Assembly (NCBI RefSeq): GCF_014897315.1
Contig: NZ_JABUYL010000019.1
Span: forward strand, 1-62,794
Reading direction: 5' to 3'
Source: Proteus sp. FME41
GTDB taxonomy: Bacteria > Pseudomonadota > Gammaproteobacteria > Enterobacterales > Enterobacteriaceae
Length of the DNA stretch: 62,794 nucleotides
A model generated the notes under the pieces. The model was given only the letters and a program-made list of their open reading frames with translations. It made no database searches and was not told the origin of the DNA. The first letter of the stretch is position 1. Every line of letters begins with the position of its first letter. The translations under genes were made by a program, and so were the position numbers. Positions 28,631-39,015 of this stretch are shown piece by piece.

Positions 28631-29104
28631 ATGTACCAAGATTATCTCGATACACCTGAAGGCTTCCCAAAACCTTATATCTCTATTACAGCAAATGAAA
28701 AAGGGATAACCAGTCTCTACTTTGTGAATGACAAAGAGGTTGCGGTTAACTCAAGTCCTCAAATCAATCAATGTATAAAGCAGCTAAAAGAGTATTTTGC
28801 GGGTAAACGAACCACGTTTTCAGTTCCTTTGGCGCCAGAAGGAACGGAATTTCAGCGTCGAGTTTGGAAAACATTAGAAACAATCCCTCATGGCGAGATT
28901 TGGAGTTATAAAAAATTGGCGCTTACATTAGGTTCGGTCAACTATTGCAGAGCGGTCGGAATGGCAAACTCACGAAATCCGATTTCTTTAATTATCCCTT
29001 GTCATCGAGTAATTGGTCATAACGGAAAATTAGTGGGTTACACGGGCGGGTTAGATATTAAGCGTTGGCTACTTCAGTACGAAAAGGTAGAGATTGATGA
29101 CTAG
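28631..29104 (+). CDS. ogt: Methylated-DNA-protein-cysteine methyltransferase (Ogt-like)
   Basis: This suicide repair protein transfers the alkyl group from O6-alkylguanine to its own cysteine. Of 157 residues, the active site is IPCHRV (Cys124). Before it come the winged-helix segment FQRRVWKTLETIPHGEIWSYKKLA and the NxRNPxxL loop SRNPISLI; after it is the GYTGGLDIKRWLL C-terminus. There is no Ada-type N-terminal zinc domain. It is transcribed away from nrdHIEF. Ogt versus AGT naming is uncertain, the enzyme class is not. Confidence 0.92.
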   Translation: MYQDYLDTPEGFPKPYISITANEKGITSLYFVNDKEVAVNSSPQINQCIKQLKEYFAGKRTTFSVPLAPEGTEFQRRVWKTLETIPHGEIWSYKKLALTLGSVNYCRAVGMANSRNPISLIIPCHRVIGHNGKLVGYTGGLDIKRWLLQYEKVEIDD

Positions 29105-29301
29105 TTCAGATTGTAAGTATTAAGTCTTGTTTCTTAAGTGAACTCAGCGTTAAGTCATGGGATTTGTCTGAATATTAATCATTTAACAGAAAAAAAATGT
29201 GAGTTTCGTGATCTAGACTGTGGACAGGGAATCATCATTTTTGTTTTACTATAGCCAACGCAAAACGCTTGCGTTTATTTTCTATTTTAAAGGTAAACTT
29301 G

Positions 29302-29511
29302 ATGTCTAAATTAAAAGGTAACGTTAAGTGGTTTAACGAAACTAAAGGTTTTGGTTTTATCACTCCAGAAGATGGCAGCAAAGATGTATTTGTACACTTT
29401 TCCGCTATTACATCAGAAGGCTTTAAAACCCTTGCTGAAGGTCAAAAAGTAGAGTTTGAAGTTACTGACGGCGCGAAAGGGCCATCTGCTGCAAACGTTG
29501 TCGCTATCTAA
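29302..29511 (+). CDS. cspE: Cold-shock-family RNA chaperone CspE
   Basis: The 69-residue protein is a single cold-shock domain with RNP1 (KGFGFI) and RNP2 (VFVHF). It binds single-stranded RNA and DNA and melts secondary structure; CspE/CspC types are made constitutively. ATG 29302 has AAAGG upstream and gives the expected [12 protein letters not shown] start; earlier in-frame codons are ignored. Position beside crcB and lipA matches E. coli cspE. It is monocistronic, with a terminator 20 bases after the stop. Confidence 0.94.
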   Translation: MSKLKGNVKWFNETKGFGFITPEDGSKDVFVHFSAITSEGFKTLAEGQKVEFEVTDGAKGPSAANVVAI

Positions 29512-29532
29512 TTAACGACTTCTTTGAGACAG

Positions 29533-29562
29533 TAAAAACCCGTTTAATAACGGGTTTTTATG
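29533..29562. terminator. Terminator between cspE and crcB
   Basis: The stem AAAAACCCGTT/AACGGGTTTTT with a TAAT loop has T-rich flanks on both strands. It serves cspE and probably the convergent crcB. Confidence 0.9.
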
Positions 29563-29571
29563 TTTTTAATA

Positions 29572-29946
29572 TTACATTTCTCGTAATAGCCAAAATGCAA
29601 ATGCCGTCATTAGAAATGAGCCTACTAAATTAGCGCCCATAGTACCTAATGCCCATCCTATTTTCCCTTCGGTTAAGAGTGCAACCACTTCAACAGAAAA
29701 GGTTGAGAACGTTGTGAGTCCGCCACAAAAACCTGTTGTCAGCATAATTTTCCAAATAGGATCAATATGCGGGGCTTTGCTAAACCAAGCGATACCAAAG
29801 GCAATGATAAAAGCACCAATACAGTTAGCAACAAAGGTGCCTGTTGCAAAATGTGAAAAAACAGGATTTAGGCGGTAGCTAATTAACCAGCGTAATACGC
29901 TGCCTAAACCACCCCCTATGAATACAGCAATTGCAATATTAAGCAT
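29572..29946 (-). CDS. crcB: Fluoride exporter CrcB (Fluc)
   Basis: This 124-residue dual-topology fluoride channel has four helices. Family motifs are [14 protein letters not shown] at the N-terminus, [14 protein letters not shown] in helix 2 and [13 protein letters not shown] in helix 3 (the pore phenylalanines and Na site). It starts 13 bases after the lipA stop on the same strand, so it is likely co-transcribed with lipA. There is no room for a fluoride riboswitch directly upstream. Confidence 0.94.
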   Translation of the reverse strand: MLNIAIAVFIGGGLGSVLRWLISYRLNPVFSHFATGTFVANCIGAFIIAFGIAWFSKAPHIDPIWKIMLTTGFCGGLTTFSTFSVEVVALLTEGKIGWALGTMGANLVGSFLMTAFAFWLLREM

Positions 29947-29959
29947 GAGAGATTAATCG

Positions 29960-30925
29960 TTATTTAACCTCAATCCCCTGAGCTTGAAGATCGGCATGAT
30001 AAGATGAGCGAACAAATGGCCCACAAGCAGCATGGGTAAAGCCCATCGCCAATGCTTGTTCTTTCATATATTCAAACTCGTCAGGACTGACGTAACGTTG
30101 AACAGGAAGATGGTGACGACTTGGCTGCAAATATTGCCCTAATGTCAGCATCGTTACCCCATGCTTACGCAGATCACGCATAACGTCAATAATTTCTTCG
30201 TTGGTTTCTCCTAAGCCGACCATTAAACCTGATTTTGTTGGAATATCAGGGTGAGCTTCTTTAAAGCGCTCTAATAGTGTTAGTGACCATTGATAATTAG
30301 CCCCAGGACGCACTTGACGGTATACACGAGGTACATTCTCTAGGTTATGATTAAAAACATCGGGTGGTGTGTCAGTGAGGATTTCAAGGGCTTTATCCAT
30401 ACGGCCACGGAAATCAGGTACTAGTGTTTCAATTCGGATGGTTGGGTTTTTTACACGAATAGCGGCAATACAATCAGCAAAATGCTGAGCGCCACCATCA
30501 CGTAAATCATCACGGTCCACAGACGTGATAACGACATAGCGTAATCCCATATCTTTGATCGTTTGTGCGAGTTTTTCTGGCTCTTGAGGGTCGGGTGCAT
30601 TAGGGCGACCATGAGCGACATCACAAAATGGACAACGACGAGTACAGATAGCACCTAGGATCATAAAGGTCGCTGTTCCGTGATTAAAACACTCAGCAAG
30701 GTTAGGGCAAGAGGCTTCTTCGCATACGGAATGAAGACCATTTTTACGCATTGCAGCTTTGATGCCCTGAATTTTACTTGAATCAGCGGGCAGCTTTATT
30801 TTCATCCAATCAGGTTTGCGTAGCAGTTGTTCACGTTCTGTAGCGACTGTTTTAACAGGAATAAGTGCCATTTTATCGGCATCGCGATATTTGACTCCGC
30901 GTTCCATCTGAATAGGTTTACTCAT
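29960..30925 (-). CDS. lipA: Lipoyl synthase
   Basis: LipA inserts two sulfurs into the octanoyl chain bound to lipoyl domains. This radical-SAM enzyme has two clusters. The auxiliary cluster ligands are in [12 protein letters not shown], the radical-SAM ligands in CTRRCPFC, and the C-terminal serine ligand in RSSYHAD. Length 321 is typical. lipB lies 101 bases upstream on the same strand. The LysR gene ybeF that separates them in E. coli is absent. Confidence 0.97.
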   Translation of the reverse strand: MSKPIQMERGVKYRDADKMALIPVKTVATEREQLLRKPDWMKIKLPADSSKIQGIKAAMRKNGLHSVCEEASCPNLAECFNHGTATFMILGAICTRRCPFCDVAHGRPNAPDPQEPEKLAQTIKDMGLRYVVITSVDRDDLRDGGAQHFADCIAAIRVKNPTIRIETLVPDFRGRMDKALEILTDTPPDVFNHNLENVPRVYRQVRPGANYQWSLTLLERFKEAHPDIPTKSGLMVGLGETNEEIIDVMRDLRKHGVTMLTLGQYLQPSRHHLPVQRYVSPDEFEYMKEQALAMGFTHAACGPFVRSSYHADLQAQGIEVK

Positions 30926-31026
30926 AATTGTGCCAGTTCCAGTTATCTAGAGTGATTAACACGATGTGACTGATGTAATCAGGGTTTTAAAAAAATATAA
31001 CAAATGTTAAAAAAATTATAGCATTT

Positions 31027-31671
31027 TTATGGCTGTGGTTGGAATCCTAGTTGTGTACAAAAATGCTTAACTAATAACGGAGCCACCTGGGTCGTTGTTG
31101 CATTAGGCGCAAAATCAATTAGCTGTGTCATTTTTAAATCAGAATAACCACAAGGATTTATTCGTGCAAAAGGGGATAAATCCATATCAATATTGAGCGC
31201 TAGGCCGTGAAAGGAGCAACCTTTACGAATACGTAATCCTAATGAGCAGATTTTATCACCTTTGACATAGACTCCCGGTGCATCCACCCGAGCATACGCT
31301 TCTACATTAAATTCCGCTAGCGTATCAATAACGGTATTTTCAAGTGCAGTGACTAATTGGCGAACACCAATATGATTACGTTTTAAATCAACTAAAACGT
31401 ACATGACTTGTTGACCGGGGCCATGATAAGTGACCTGACCTCCACGATCAGATTGGATCACAGGGATTGTTCCTGTGTTTAATAAATGTTCTGCTTTACC
31501 TGCTTGGCCTTGAGTAAAAACCTGTTCGTGTTGAACCAGCCATATCTCATCAGGTGTGTGACTTTCCCGTTTTTCCGTAAACTGATGCATAGAATCAGAA
31601 ACCGGTAAATAGGGTTTCACACCTAATTGGCGAATAATGATTGTTTTGTCTTGCACCGTGAAAATCTTCAT
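31027..31671 (-). CDS. lipB: Octanoyl-[acyl carrier protein]:protein N-octanoyltransferase
   Basis: LipB moves octanoate from ACP to lipoate-dependent enzymes, the step before LipA. The 214-residue sequence has the family block [20 protein letters not shown], the catalytic Lys in [10 protein letters not shown] and the catalytic Cys in INPCGY. The start ([17 protein letters not shown]) has a few residues more than E. coli. ybeD lies upstream and a bidirectional-looking hairpin separates them. Confidence 0.96.
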   Translation of the reverse strand: MKIFTVQDKTIIIRQLGVKPYLPVSDSMHQFTEKRESHTPDEIWLVQHEQVFTQGQAGKAEHLLNTGTIPVIQSDRGGQVTYHGPGQQVMYVLVDLKRNHIGVRQLVTALENTVIDTLAEFNVEAYARVDAPGVYVKGDKICSLGLRIRKGCSFHGLALNIDMDLSPFARINPCGYSDLKMTQLIDFAPNATTTQVAPLLVKHFCTQLGFQPQP

Positions 31672-31775
31672 TTGTAGCGTAATTGTGAAGAGCAGTATAA
31701 CGCTCCAGTAAATGAACTACCAGATTGAGATGTTTTTTTTCCGAGTGGAGTAGAATAATGAGGTATTTTAAGATA

Positions 31776-31807
31776 AGAAAAAGCGCCATAAATAAATGGC
31801 GCTTTTG
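31776..31807 (-). terminator. Terminator between ybeD and lipB
   Basis: The stem AAAAGCGCCAT/ATGGCGCTTTT has a 6-base loop and is followed on the minus strand by TTTTTCTT. It lies about 25 bases past the ybeD stop. Confidence 0.9.
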
Positions 31808-31832
31808 AGAAATTTATTTTTAAAAGAAAAGA

Positions 31833-32099
31833 TTACAGAACCATACGAACCAGTTCAAGCTCACCTAACTCTTTATATAATGTTTCTACTTGATCGATAT
31901 GGGTTGCATTAATCGTGATAGAAACGGAGTGATAATTACCTTTGCTACTTGGTTTAACAGAAGGTGTGTAATCACCAGGCGCATGGCGTTGGATCACTTC
32001 AACGACTTGATCCACTAATTCTGGTTTAGCATGACCCATCACTTTGTAAGTGAAAGAACATGGAAACTCTAACAGTTCGTTTAATTTTGTTTTCATCAT
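31833..32099 (-). CDS. ybeD: YbeD family protein (DUF493)
   Basis: This 88-residue cytosolic protein is nearly the same as E. coli YbeD ([12 protein letters not shown], then [20 protein letters not shown] and [14 protein letters not shown]). The fold is ferredoxin-like, related to allosteric ACT-type domains; the role is unknown. ATG codons at 32099 and 32096 are both possible; the first is at the better distance from AGGA. It lies between dacA and lipB, as in E. coli. Confidence 0.93.
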   Translation of the reverse strand: MMKTKLNELLEFPCSFTYKVMGHAKPELVDQVVEVIQRHAPGDYTPSVKPSSKGNYHSVSITINATHIDQVETLYKELGELELVRMVL

Positions 32100-32163
32100 A
32101 ATGTAATTCCTAAGACAACAGGCGCTGTTGTTTTAATAATCTATTTCTACACCTAATCTTAAT

Positions 32164-32201
32164 AAATAAAAAGCGCATTCCTTAAGTAATAAGGAATGCG
32201 A
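32164..32201 (-). terminator. Terminator of dacA
   Basis: A 10-bp stem CGCATTCCTT/AAGGAATGCG is followed on the minus strand by CTTTTTATTTATT. It lies about 95 bases past the dacA stop and before ybeD. Confidence 0.88.
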
Positions 32202-32295
32202 TACTGGTAATTAGGGTAAATAGGGGAATGGTAAATGTGTTTATGCCAATATCTATATGTAAATTATATGTGGTCACATTTACCTTTTTCAAGTC

Positions 32296-33507
32296 TTAGC
32301 TAAACCAGTGTGAGAACAATAATTTGATGTAGTCGATAATGCGACTAAAGAAGCCACCTTCTTTTACTTCATTCATTACGACAAGTGGGCGTTGCTCGAT
32401 AATTTGACCATCAAGCTGAAAATTAATTGTGCCGACGACTTGGTTTTTAGTTACGGGAGCATGTAACTCTACATTATCAAGGACATAACTGGCTTTTAAA
32501 TCTTTTAAACGACCACGAGGGATCGTTAAATAAACATCTTTATCTACGCCTAGCTGTACTTTGTCAGTTTCACCATACCAAATAGGTTCTGCCGCAAATT
32601 CTTTACCCACTTGTAATGGTTTGACGGTTTCAAAAAAACGGAAACCCCAAGTGAGCAGCTTTTTACTTTCAGCATCACGGCCTTTAGATGAGTGCCCACC
32701 CATTACCGCTGAAATTAAACGCATATCACCTTCTGTTGCTGAGGCGACTAAGTTATAACCTGCTGATGCTGTATGGCCTGTTTTAATACCATCAACCTTT
32801 AAACTAGTATCCCATAACAATCCATTTCGGTTAGTTTGGCGAATATTGTTGTAGGTATATTCTTTCTCTTTGTATATGGCATATTCATCTGGTACATCGC
32901 GAATTAATGCAGCTCCTATAAGTGCCATATCACGAGCAGAGCTGTATTGGCCTGGCGCATCAAGGCCATGAACAGTTTGGAATTGTGTGTTTTGTAAGCC
33001 AAGGCGTTTCACGTAGTCGTTCATCATGGTCACAAAAGTATCTTGGCTACCCGCGACATAAGAGGCCATGGCAACACAAGCATCATTACCTGACTGTAAA
33101 TTAATACCACGGGTTAATTGTGCAACAGTAACTTGATCGCCTGGTTTTAAAAACATCAAAGAGGAGCCACGAAAAATAGGGTTTCCTGTTGCCCACGCTT
33201 CTTCACCAATAGGAACGATATCATTATTCGTGATCTTACCTGCGCGAATAGATTGTCCAATAACATAACTGGTCATCATCTTGGTTAGACTCGCAGGATC
33301 ACGACGAACGTCGGCATTCATTTCAGCCAGTACTTTCCCAGAATTATAATCAATAAGAATATACGATTCGGCTTCGATACTAGGAACAGCAGGTATCATC
33401 GTTTTGAGTGAATCATCAGCAATACTTTGATGACTTACTGTGAATAAAGCAAAAGTGGCACTTAATAAGCTTGTTCTTAGTAATTTAACGGGGAGTGTCT
33501 GTTTCAT
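32296..33507 (-). CDS. dacA: D-alanyl-D-alanine carboxypeptidase DacA (PBP5)
   Basis: This penicillin-binding protein trims the terminal D-Ala from peptidoglycan pentapeptides in the periplasm. The 403-residue precursor has a signal peptide (to about residue 30), the three active-site motifs SLTK (PASLTKMM), SGN (LQSGNDACV) and KTG ([10 protein letters not shown]), and a C-terminal beta domain. The C-terminal amphipathic anchor ([15 protein letters not shown]) holds it on the inner membrane. It is in the dacA-rlpA-rodA-mrdA order of E. coli, with a hairpin in the rlpA-dacA gap. Confidence 0.96.
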   Translation of the reverse strand: MKQTLPVKLLRTSLLSATFALFTVSHQSIADDSLKTMIPAVPSIEAESYILIDYNSGKVLAEMNADVRRDPASLTKMMTSYVIGQSIRAGKITNNDIVPIGEEAWATGNPIFRGSSLMFLKPGDQVTVAQLTRGINLQSGNDACVAMASYVAGSQDTFVTMMNDYVKRLGLQNTQFQTVHGLDAPGQYSSARDMALIGAALIRDVPDEYAIYKEKEYTYNNIRQTNRNGLLWDTSLKVDGIKTGHTASAGYNLVASATEGDMRLISAVMGGHSSKGRDAESKKLLTWGFRFFETVKPLQVGKEFAAEPIWYGETDKVQLGVDKDVYLTIPRGRLKDLKASYVLDNVELHAPVTKNQVVGTINFQLDGQIIEQRPLVVMNEVKEGGFFSRIIDYIKLLFSHWFS

Positions 33508-33558
33508 GCTGTTTGTTTAATCCGAAAATTCAGGGAAAAATAGGGACTGATAAATAAA

Positions 33559-33604
33559 ATATCAGCAAATCCAGACGATTCTACGCTTGAATTTGCTGAT
33601 ATAA
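33559..33604 (-). terminator. Long-stem hairpin between rlpA and dacA
   Basis: A 12-bp perfect stem ATATCAGCAAAT/ATTTGCTGATAT encloses a 20-base loop. On the minus strand it is followed by TTTTATTTAT. It is likely the terminator of the mrdA-rodA-rlpA transcript, leaving dacA to its own promoter. Confidence 0.7.
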
Positions 33605-33628
33605 AAAGGATTTTACGTCATATTACCT

Positions 33629-34642
33629 TTATTGAGTAATAATAAACCCAGTGATATCTTTAACTTGTTTTAGCTTGCCTTTTATCGTTTCGGCTTGATC
33701 TTTAGATGAGTAAGGGCCGAGTTGTACTTTATATAATCCATCTGTTTTATTAATCACACCTTTAGTATTAAAGGCTGAGGATAAATCATTGAGCCAAAAC
33801 TGCGCGTTATTTTCATTACTCAATGCGCCTACTTGTACATAAAAGCCTTGCGCTATGGAATTTGATGATAATACTGGCTTTGGAGCTGGAGCTGGAGCTG
33901 GAGCTGGAGCTGGAGCTGGAGCTGGAGCTGGAGCTGGAGCTGGAGCTGGAGCTGGAGCTGGTGGCTGAACTGGCATATTAACGGGTACTGATGTTGTTGG
34001 TTCAACAGGCGCTGGTGTTGTTAATGGTGCTGGCGTTACAGGTTGAGCATTAAAATTAGGGCGCTCAGGTAATGCCGTTGCTTTCTTCTCTATTTGCGCA
34101 CCGTGTGTACCGATACCACTCATATGGCCGCTCTGATCAACTACAATTCCTTCGATTTGTAATGGTGTTGTGGGCATTAAACGTAGGCTATCAGCAACCG
34201 CGGGAGTGACTTGTATTTGTTTACCCTTAACATACGGACCACGATCATTAATACGTACAACCATTGTACGGCCATTCATTAAGTTTGTTACTTTAACATA
34301 ACTTGGAATAGGTAATGTGGGATGCGCAGCCGCAAATTCATAGGGGTTTATGCGTTCACCAATCGTCGTTAAGCGGCTCATCGCTAAGCTATCGTAGACG
34401 ATAGCTTCTCCTCGCTCACTGAAGTTTGCAGGATCGGTGACAATACGATAAATCACCCCATTTTTTCGGTAATCTTGATTTGCCGTTGGGTGATAAGGTT
34501 CATAACGTGGTTCAGCCCCCAGAACACGTTGGGCTGGCACGTTAGGTAAAGGCGCGGGTTGCTTATTGGTATTTGGTTTGTCAATTACACACCCTGAAAG
34601 TAGCAATGCACTGATACCGATCAAAACCCATTGCAGACGCAT
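33629..34642 (-). CDS. rlpA: Septal ring lytic transglycosylase RlpA (lipoprotein) with an expanded Ala-Pro linker
   Basis: RlpA is an outer-membrane lipoprotein of the septal ring; in some species it cleaves denuded glycan strands. The 337 residues comprise a lipobox (LLLSGC, Cys18), a double-psi beta-barrel domain (about 70-170, with VYDSLAMSRLTTIGERI, VRINDRGPYVKGKQI and ending in DSLRLM), a Pro-rich linker and a C-terminal SPOR domain (FYVQVGALSNENNAQ). The linker holds 13 consecutive Ala-Pro units from a hexanucleotide array. rodA lies 10 bases upstream. Confidence 0.95.
   Translation of the reverse strand: MRLQWVLIGISALLLSGCVIDKPNTNKQPAPLPNVPAQRVLGAEPRYEPYHPTANQDYRKNGVIYRIVTDPANFSERGEAIVYDSLAMSRLTTIGERINPYEFAAAHPTLPIPSYVKVTNLMNGRTMVVRINDRGPYVKGKQIQVTPAVADSLRLMPTTPLQIEGIVVDQSGHMSGIGTHGAQIEKKATALPERPNFNAQPVTPAPLTTPAPVEPTTSVPVNMPVQPPAPAPAPAPAPAPAPAPAPAPAPAPAPKPVLSSNSIAQGFYVQVGALSNENNAQFWLNDLSSAFNTKGVINKTDGLYKVQLGPYSSKDQAETIKGKLKQVKDITGFIITQ
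33882..33959. repeat. Perfect hexanucleotide tandem array in rlpA
   Basis: Thirteen exact copies of GGAGCT (plus strand), AGCTCC on the coding strand, encode Ala-Pro repeats in the RlpA linker. All copies are identical, a state that favours slipped-strand length change. Because the unit is six bases, changes keep the reading frame. Confidence 0.95.
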
Positions 34643-34652
34643 AGAAACCTCA

Positions 34653-35765
34653 TTATAAACTTTTTGATAATAGTTTTCGGTGTGTATGAATCGACATCAC
34701 AATGCCAAACCCTGCCATTAAAACAATAAGGGCAGAGCCTCCATAACTCATAAGCGGTAACGGAACACCGACAACAGGAAGAATGCCACTCACCATTCCA
34801 ATGTTGACGAAAACATAGACAAAGAAAATGAGCATTAATCCGCCAATCATTACTCTGCCAAATGTATTTTGTGCTTTCGTTGCAAGATAAAGACCTCGCG
34901 CAATTAAGAGTATATAAAGAGCTAGTAGTATCAAAACACCAATTAATCCGAGTTCTTCAGCCAATACAGCAAAAATAAAGTCTGTATGGCGCTCTGGTAA
35001 GAATTCTAATTGAGATTGCGTGCCTTGTAACCATCCTTTTCCATGTAATCCGCCAGAACCAATGGCAATTTTAGATTGGATGATATGATATCCCGCTCCT
35101 AGCGGGTCAGATTCCGGATCAAGTAGCATCATGACCCGAGCTTGTTGGTAATCATGCATAAGGAAAAACCAGAGAATAGGAATAAATGCGGCAACCAGCA
35201 TCACGGCTACCGTTATTAAACGCCAACTCATTCCTGCAAGGAAAAGCACAAATAAACCTGAGGCAGCAACAAGAATGGAGGTACCTAAATCCGGTTGAGC
35301 GGCCACTAATAGTGTGGGAACAAAAATAATGACAAGTGCAATGGCCGTATTACGTAAAGTAGGAGGGCACACATCTCGATTCATAAATCGAGCAACCATT
35401 AAAGGAACTGCAATTTTAGCAATTTCGGAGGGCTGAAAACGCACAATACCTAAATCTAGCCAACGTTGTGCTCCTTTACTTATTTGCCCAAAGACATCAA
35501 CAAGGATCAGTAACACAACGCAAAAGAAATAGAGGTGGGGTGCCCAGCTTTCATAGACTCTAGGCGGGATTTGAGCCATGACGATCATAATCATAAACCC
35601 CATCGCAATCTGACCTAATTTGCGTTGCATCATTTCCGGATCTTGACCGCTTGCGCTCCACATAATAAATGCGCTATATCCTAATAACGCAATAATGCAG
35701 AGTAGGAATAAAGGGTCGATATGGATCCGAGTCCAGAAGGATTTTTTCTTATTATTTTCAGTCAT
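34653..35765 (-). CDS. mrdB: Rod shape-determining protein RodA (SEDS glycosyltransferase)
   Basis: The peptidoglycan polymerase of the elongasome works with PBP2. The 370-residue polytopic membrane protein has SEDS-family stretches: [20 protein letters not shown], the [16 protein letters not shown] segment that includes the putative catalytic Asp, and [19 protein letters not shown] at the C-terminal part. It starts 2 bases after the mrdA stop, so the pair is translated together. Confidence 0.96.
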   Translation of the reverse strand: MTENNKKKSFWTRIHIDPLFLLCIIALLGYSAFIMWSASGQDPEMMQRKLGQIAMGFMIMIVMAQIPPRVYESWAPHLYFFCVVLLILVDVFGQISKGAQRWLDLGIVRFQPSEIAKIAVPLMVARFMNRDVCPPTLRNTAIALVIIFVPTLLVAAQPDLGTSILVAASGLFVLFLAGMSWRLITVAVMLVAAFIPILWFFLMHDYQQARVMMLLDPESDPLGAGYHIIQSKIAIGSGGLHGKGWLQGTQSQLEFLPERHTDFIFAVLAEELGLIGVLILLALYILLIARGLYLATKAQNTFGRVMIGGLMLIFFVYVFVNIGMVSGILPVVGVPLPLMSYGGSALIVLMAGFGIVMSIHTHRKLLSKSL

Positions 35766-35767
35766 AA

Positions 35768-37663
35768 TTATTCCTCTGAACCACGCGGAGATGGGGGAGA
35801 AGCAGGTAATACCGTGTTGTTATCACCAAGGAGAATATGGTCCAGTATTTGTCGCGTCAGATCCCCCACAGAAGGGCCTGCACCGCCATTTTCTAAAATA
35901 ATAGCGACAGCTACTGTAGGCTTATCATAAGGCGCAAATGCAATCATTAGTTTATGGTCACGAAGATGCTCTGCTAATTGGCTTGCGTTATAGGTTTCAT
36001 AACTAAATACCTGTGCTGTTCCAGATTTCGCCGCCACTTTATAAGGCGCATCTGCAAAGCTTCGGCGACCCGTACCATTAGGAAAGTTGGCTACACCGTA
36101 CATACCATGTTTTGCTAACTCCCAATAACCTGAGTTGATATCACCAATTTGGCGTGTTTCGGTATCAACATAAGGCAACATTTCATTGCCGAGCTTAGTA
36201 CCAAAAAGTAGGTGAGGCGTTTTCACTTGCCCATCATTAATTAATGTCATTAGAGCTTTGGACATCTGAATAGGTGTTGCCGTCCAATAACCTTGTCCTA
36301 TTCCCACGGGGATAGTATCACCTTGATACCAAGGTTTTTTATAGCGCTGTTGTTTCCATTCTCGCGTTGGCATAATGCCATTTCGTTCTTCAGATAAATC
36401 AATACCAGTGTATTCGCCATAACCGAAGCGACTCATCCATGTGGATATGCGATCTATCCCCATATCATAAGCAACTTGATAGAAGAAAGTATCTGCAGAC
36501 TCAACAATAGACTTAGTGACATTAAGTTTGCCATGCCCCCAGCGTTTCCAGTCACGGTAACGTTTCTCAGAGCCAGGAAGTTGCCACCACCCGGGATCAT
36601 GAATGGTTGTGTTGGGTGTGATCACACCTTCACTTAATGCGGCAACAGACATAAAAGGTTTAACCGTTGATGCTGGGGGATAAAGACCTTGAGTGGTACG
36701 GTTAATCAGGGGTCTATCAGGATTATTCAGTAACCCTTGATATTCTGTATTAGAAATACCACCCACAAATAAGTTAGGATCATAACTTGGGTTTGAAACA
36801 AGGGCTAAAATTTCGCCATTACGAGGATCAGTTACTACGACAGCGGCTCGGCTTGTTGTGAGTAATGTTTCAATATAGGTTTGCAATTCGAGATCAACGG
36901 TCAAGTAAATATCTTTACCTGCTTGTGGTGGCTGTTCGTGTAATTGGCGGATAACACGACCTCGGCTATTAACTTCAACCTCTTCATAACCCGTTGTACC
37001 ATGTAAAACAGACTCATAATAACGTTCAATACCTAACTTACCGATATCATGTGTCGCAGCATAGTTAGGCGATAAGCCTTCTTTATCAAGACGTTCAACG
37101 TCTTTATCATTAATTTTAGCAACATAACCAATCACATGTGTTAATGCTGAACCATAAGGGTAATAACGACGTTGATAACCCTTGATTTCTAACCCAGGGT
37201 AACGGTATTGATTGATTGCAAAACGTGCAACTTGTACTTGGCTTAGTGTTGTTTTTAAAGCGATAGAACTAAATCGACGTGAACGCTTACGCTCTTTTTC
37301 AAATGCTGCGATATCTTCGTCTGTTAAATCAACGACATCTCTTAAGCTTTCTAAGATTTCTTGTAAATTTGTTACCTTTTCAGGCACCACTTCTAATTGA
37401 TAAATAGTACGATTAAGTGCAAGAGGGATGCCTTTTCGATCGTAGATAATACCTCGACTCGGGGCGATCGGGACTAATTTAATTCGGTTATCATTTGACC
37501 GTGTTTGATAATCGTCATGGCGAGCGATTTGTAAGTGATTAAGGTTAAAAACCAAAACACCACTTAATATAATAATGACTGAAAATGCGACAATCACACG
37601 ACGGATAAATAACTTTGATTCCGCAGTATAATCTCGAAACGGGGTACGTTTTGTTCTCTTCAT
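35768..37663 (-). CDS. mrdA: Penicillin-binding protein 2 (peptidoglycan transpeptidase)
   Basis: PBP2 is the class B transpeptidase of cell elongation. After a short cytoplasmic tail ([18 protein letters not shown]) comes one membrane helix, the dimerisation/pedestal domain with [19 protein letters not shown], and the transpeptidase domain with STVK (PPASTVKPF), SAD (ESADTFFYQ) and KSGTAQ. ATG 37663 gives 631 residues, like E. coli; a GTG five codons upstream (37678) is in frame, and neither has a clear ribosome-binding site. It lies after rlmH and before rodA. Confidence 0.95.
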   Translation of the reverse strand: MKRTKRTPFRDYTAESKLFIRRVIVAFSVIIILSGVLVFNLNHLQIARHDDYQTRSNDNRIKLVPIAPSRGIIYDRKGIPLALNRTIYQLEVVPEKVTNLQEILESLRDVVDLTDEDIAAFEKERKRSRRFSSIALKTTLSQVQVARFAINQYRYPGLEIKGYQRRYYPYGSALTHVIGYVAKINDKDVERLDKEGLSPNYAATHDIGKLGIERYYESVLHGTTGYEEVEVNSRGRVIRQLHEQPPQAGKDIYLTVDLELQTYIETLLTTSRAAVVVTDPRNGEILALVSNPSYDPNLFVGGISNTEYQGLLNNPDRPLINRTTQGLYPPASTVKPFMSVAALSEGVITPNTTIHDPGWWQLPGSEKRYRDWKRWGHGKLNVTKSIVESADTFFYQVAYDMGIDRISTWMSRFGYGEYTGIDLSEERNGIMPTREWKQQRYKKPWYQGDTIPVGIGQGYWTATPIQMSKALMTLINDGQVKTPHLLFGTKLGNEMLPYVDTETRQIGDINSGYWELAKHGMYGVANFPNGTGRRSFADAPYKVAAKSGTAQVFSYETYNASQLAEHLRDHKLMIAFAPYDKPTVAVAIILENGGAGPSVGDLTRQILDHILLGDNNTVLPASPPSPRGSEE

Positions 37664-37701
37664 CCCATTTGACTTCACTTACTGACCCGCCAATTTATTG
37701 A

Positions 37702-38172
37702 TTATTCACGATGATAAGGATGGTTTGTGGTAATACTCCATGCTCGATAAAGGCTTTCTGCAACTACGACACGAACAAGAGGATGTGGCATTGTTAAAGG
37801 GGATAAAGACCAACTTTGCTCTGCCGCAGCTTTACAAGCAGGTGCTAATCCTTCGGGGCCACCAATCAGTAAGCTGACATTTCGGCCATCAAGCTTCCAA
37901 CGTTCAAGTTGTTCTGCCAGTTTTGGTGTATCCCAGCGAGCGCCAGGAATATCAAGTGTAACGATGCAATTACCTTTACCTACGGCAGCTAACATTTGTT
38001 CGCCTTCTTTTTCGAGAATGCGTTTGATATCCGCGTTTTTTCCGCGTTTACCTGCCGATATCTCGATAAGTTCTAAGGGCATGTCTTTTGGGAATCGATT
38101 AAGATAATCCATAAAGCCGGTCTGTATCCAGTCCGGCATTTTTGTACCAACCGCAATGAGCTGTAATTTCAA
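37702..38172 (-). CDS. rlmH: 23S rRNA pseudouridine-1915 N3-methyltransferase RlmH
   Basis: RlmH methylates pseudouridine 1915 in helix 69 of 23S rRNA on assembled 70S ribosomes. The 156-residue SPOUT protein has the SAM-knot motif [11 protein letters not shown] and the C-terminal [14 protein letters not shown]. The first codon is TTG (38172), with GGAG six bases before it and two bases after the rsfS stop, so translation is probably coupled. The start agrees with the E. coli MKLQL N-terminus. Confidence 0.95.
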   Translation of the reverse strand: MKLQLIAVGTKMPDWIQTGFMDYLNRFPKDMPLELIEISAGKRGKNADIKRILEKEGEQMLAAVGKGNCIVTLDIPGARWDTPKLAEQLERWKLDGRNVSLLIGGPEGLAPACKAAAEQSWSLSPLTMPHPLVRVVVAESLYRAWSITTNHPYHRE

Positions 38173-38174
38173 AC

Positions 38175-38492
38175 TCAGCTCCAGAGTTTTTCAAGTTCGT
38201 ACATACGGCGGCTCTCTTCTTGCATTACGTGTACCATGGCTTCACCCAGATCAACGACAATCCAATCAGAAACACCTTGTCCTTCAACACCTAAAGGTTG
38301 TAATCCCGCTTCGCGGCAATCATCAACGAGGTTATCTGCAACTGACATAAGATGCTTGCTTGATGTACCCGTACAGATAATCATGTAATCAGTTACACTT
38401 GATTTTCCACGGACATCTATTGTAACAATGTCTTGTGCTTTAGAATCTTCAAGTTTATCAAAAATAAATTGCTGTAATTCAGAACCTTGCAA
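38175..38492 (-). CDS. rsfS: Ribosomal silencing factor RsfS
   Basis: RsfS binds L14 on the 50S subunit and blocks 30S joining in poor nutrient conditions. I place the start at TTG 38492, giving MQGSELQQF and 105 residues, like E. coli RsfS. AAAGGTG sits at proper distance from it, whereas the in-frame GTG at 38501 would lie on that same element. The core [25 protein letters not shown] is intact. It is first of rsfS-rlmH-mrdA-rodA-rlpA. Confidence 0.94.
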   Translation of the reverse strand: MQGSELQQFIFDKLEDSKAQDIVTIDVRGKSSVTDYMIICTGTSSKHLMSVADNLVDDCREAGLQPLGVEGQGVSDWIVVDLGEAMVHVMQEESRRMYELEKLWS

Positions 38493-39015
38493 AAGGATCA
38501 CCTTTAATCTAATAAGTTAATTCAATCGAAAAATAACATACTTATGATACTTCAAGTTGCAGCATTGTTGACTACGTTTATTCGCGCTAGTCACAGACTT
38601 TAGCCTGTTTTTAGTGGTTTATTCATATGCCATTTATCTGCATCTCAAATTATTTACAGTATGAACGCTATTTTAAAGGAATTTATACCAATAAATCTAT
38701 TTTACTTGATGATTAATTCCTATTAGCGATAACAAGAACATAAACCTCATTTTCTTGTATTTCGACGTTTGATTTAGAAAAATTCATATATACCCATTAA
38801 CTGCGTCATAATAAATAATAAAAAGCAGGCAGATTAAGAACTTTTCAGTTAGACGACAGTTTTACCTTACAGTTCCCTTAAGGAAACAGAGGGTGAGAAT
38901 AACAGCTAAACCTCGTCTGTCAATGCTGATGAAACACCTTATTAGGGTGTTTTTACTTTGTTACGTTCAGATTATACCGCTTAATGTACATACTTTTTAA
39001 TTGGAGAGAAAAAGA
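38493..39015. other. Divergent region between rsfS and the YbgA-domain gene
   Basis: This 523-base gene-free stretch holds the leftward promoter of the rsfS-rodA operon and the rightward leader of the YbgA-domain gene. The right half can fold; see the candidate leader at 38851-38954. The left half (38502-38840) is AT-rich and featureless. Confidence 0.7.
38851..38954 (+). ncRNA. Candidate structured leader RNA or attenuator upstream of the YbgA-domain gene
   Basis: Reading rightward, AGACGA (38851-38856) pairs with TCGTCT (38913-38918). Inside this, ACCTT (38864-38868) pairs with AGGGT (38890-38894, two wobble-tolerant pairs), and GTTCC (38872-38876) with GGAAAC. Then AAACACC/GGTGTTT (38932-38952) forms a hairpin before a short T-run, 60 bases before the start codon. 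The nested fold followed by a terminator-like hairpin resembles a riboswitch or attenuator, or an sRNA. I match it to no known class, and the fold is hand-made. Confidence 0.4.

Noticed and set aside
33882..33959. Short tandem repeats considered as a CRISPR array
   Set aside because: The unit is six bases, has no spacers and encodes an in-frame Ala-Pro linker in rlpA.
38851..38954. The YbgA leader considered as a known riboswitch (yybP-ykoY, cobalamin, THF, guanidine)
   Set aside because: None of the conserved cores I recall for these classes is present. It is kept only as an unassigned structured candidate.
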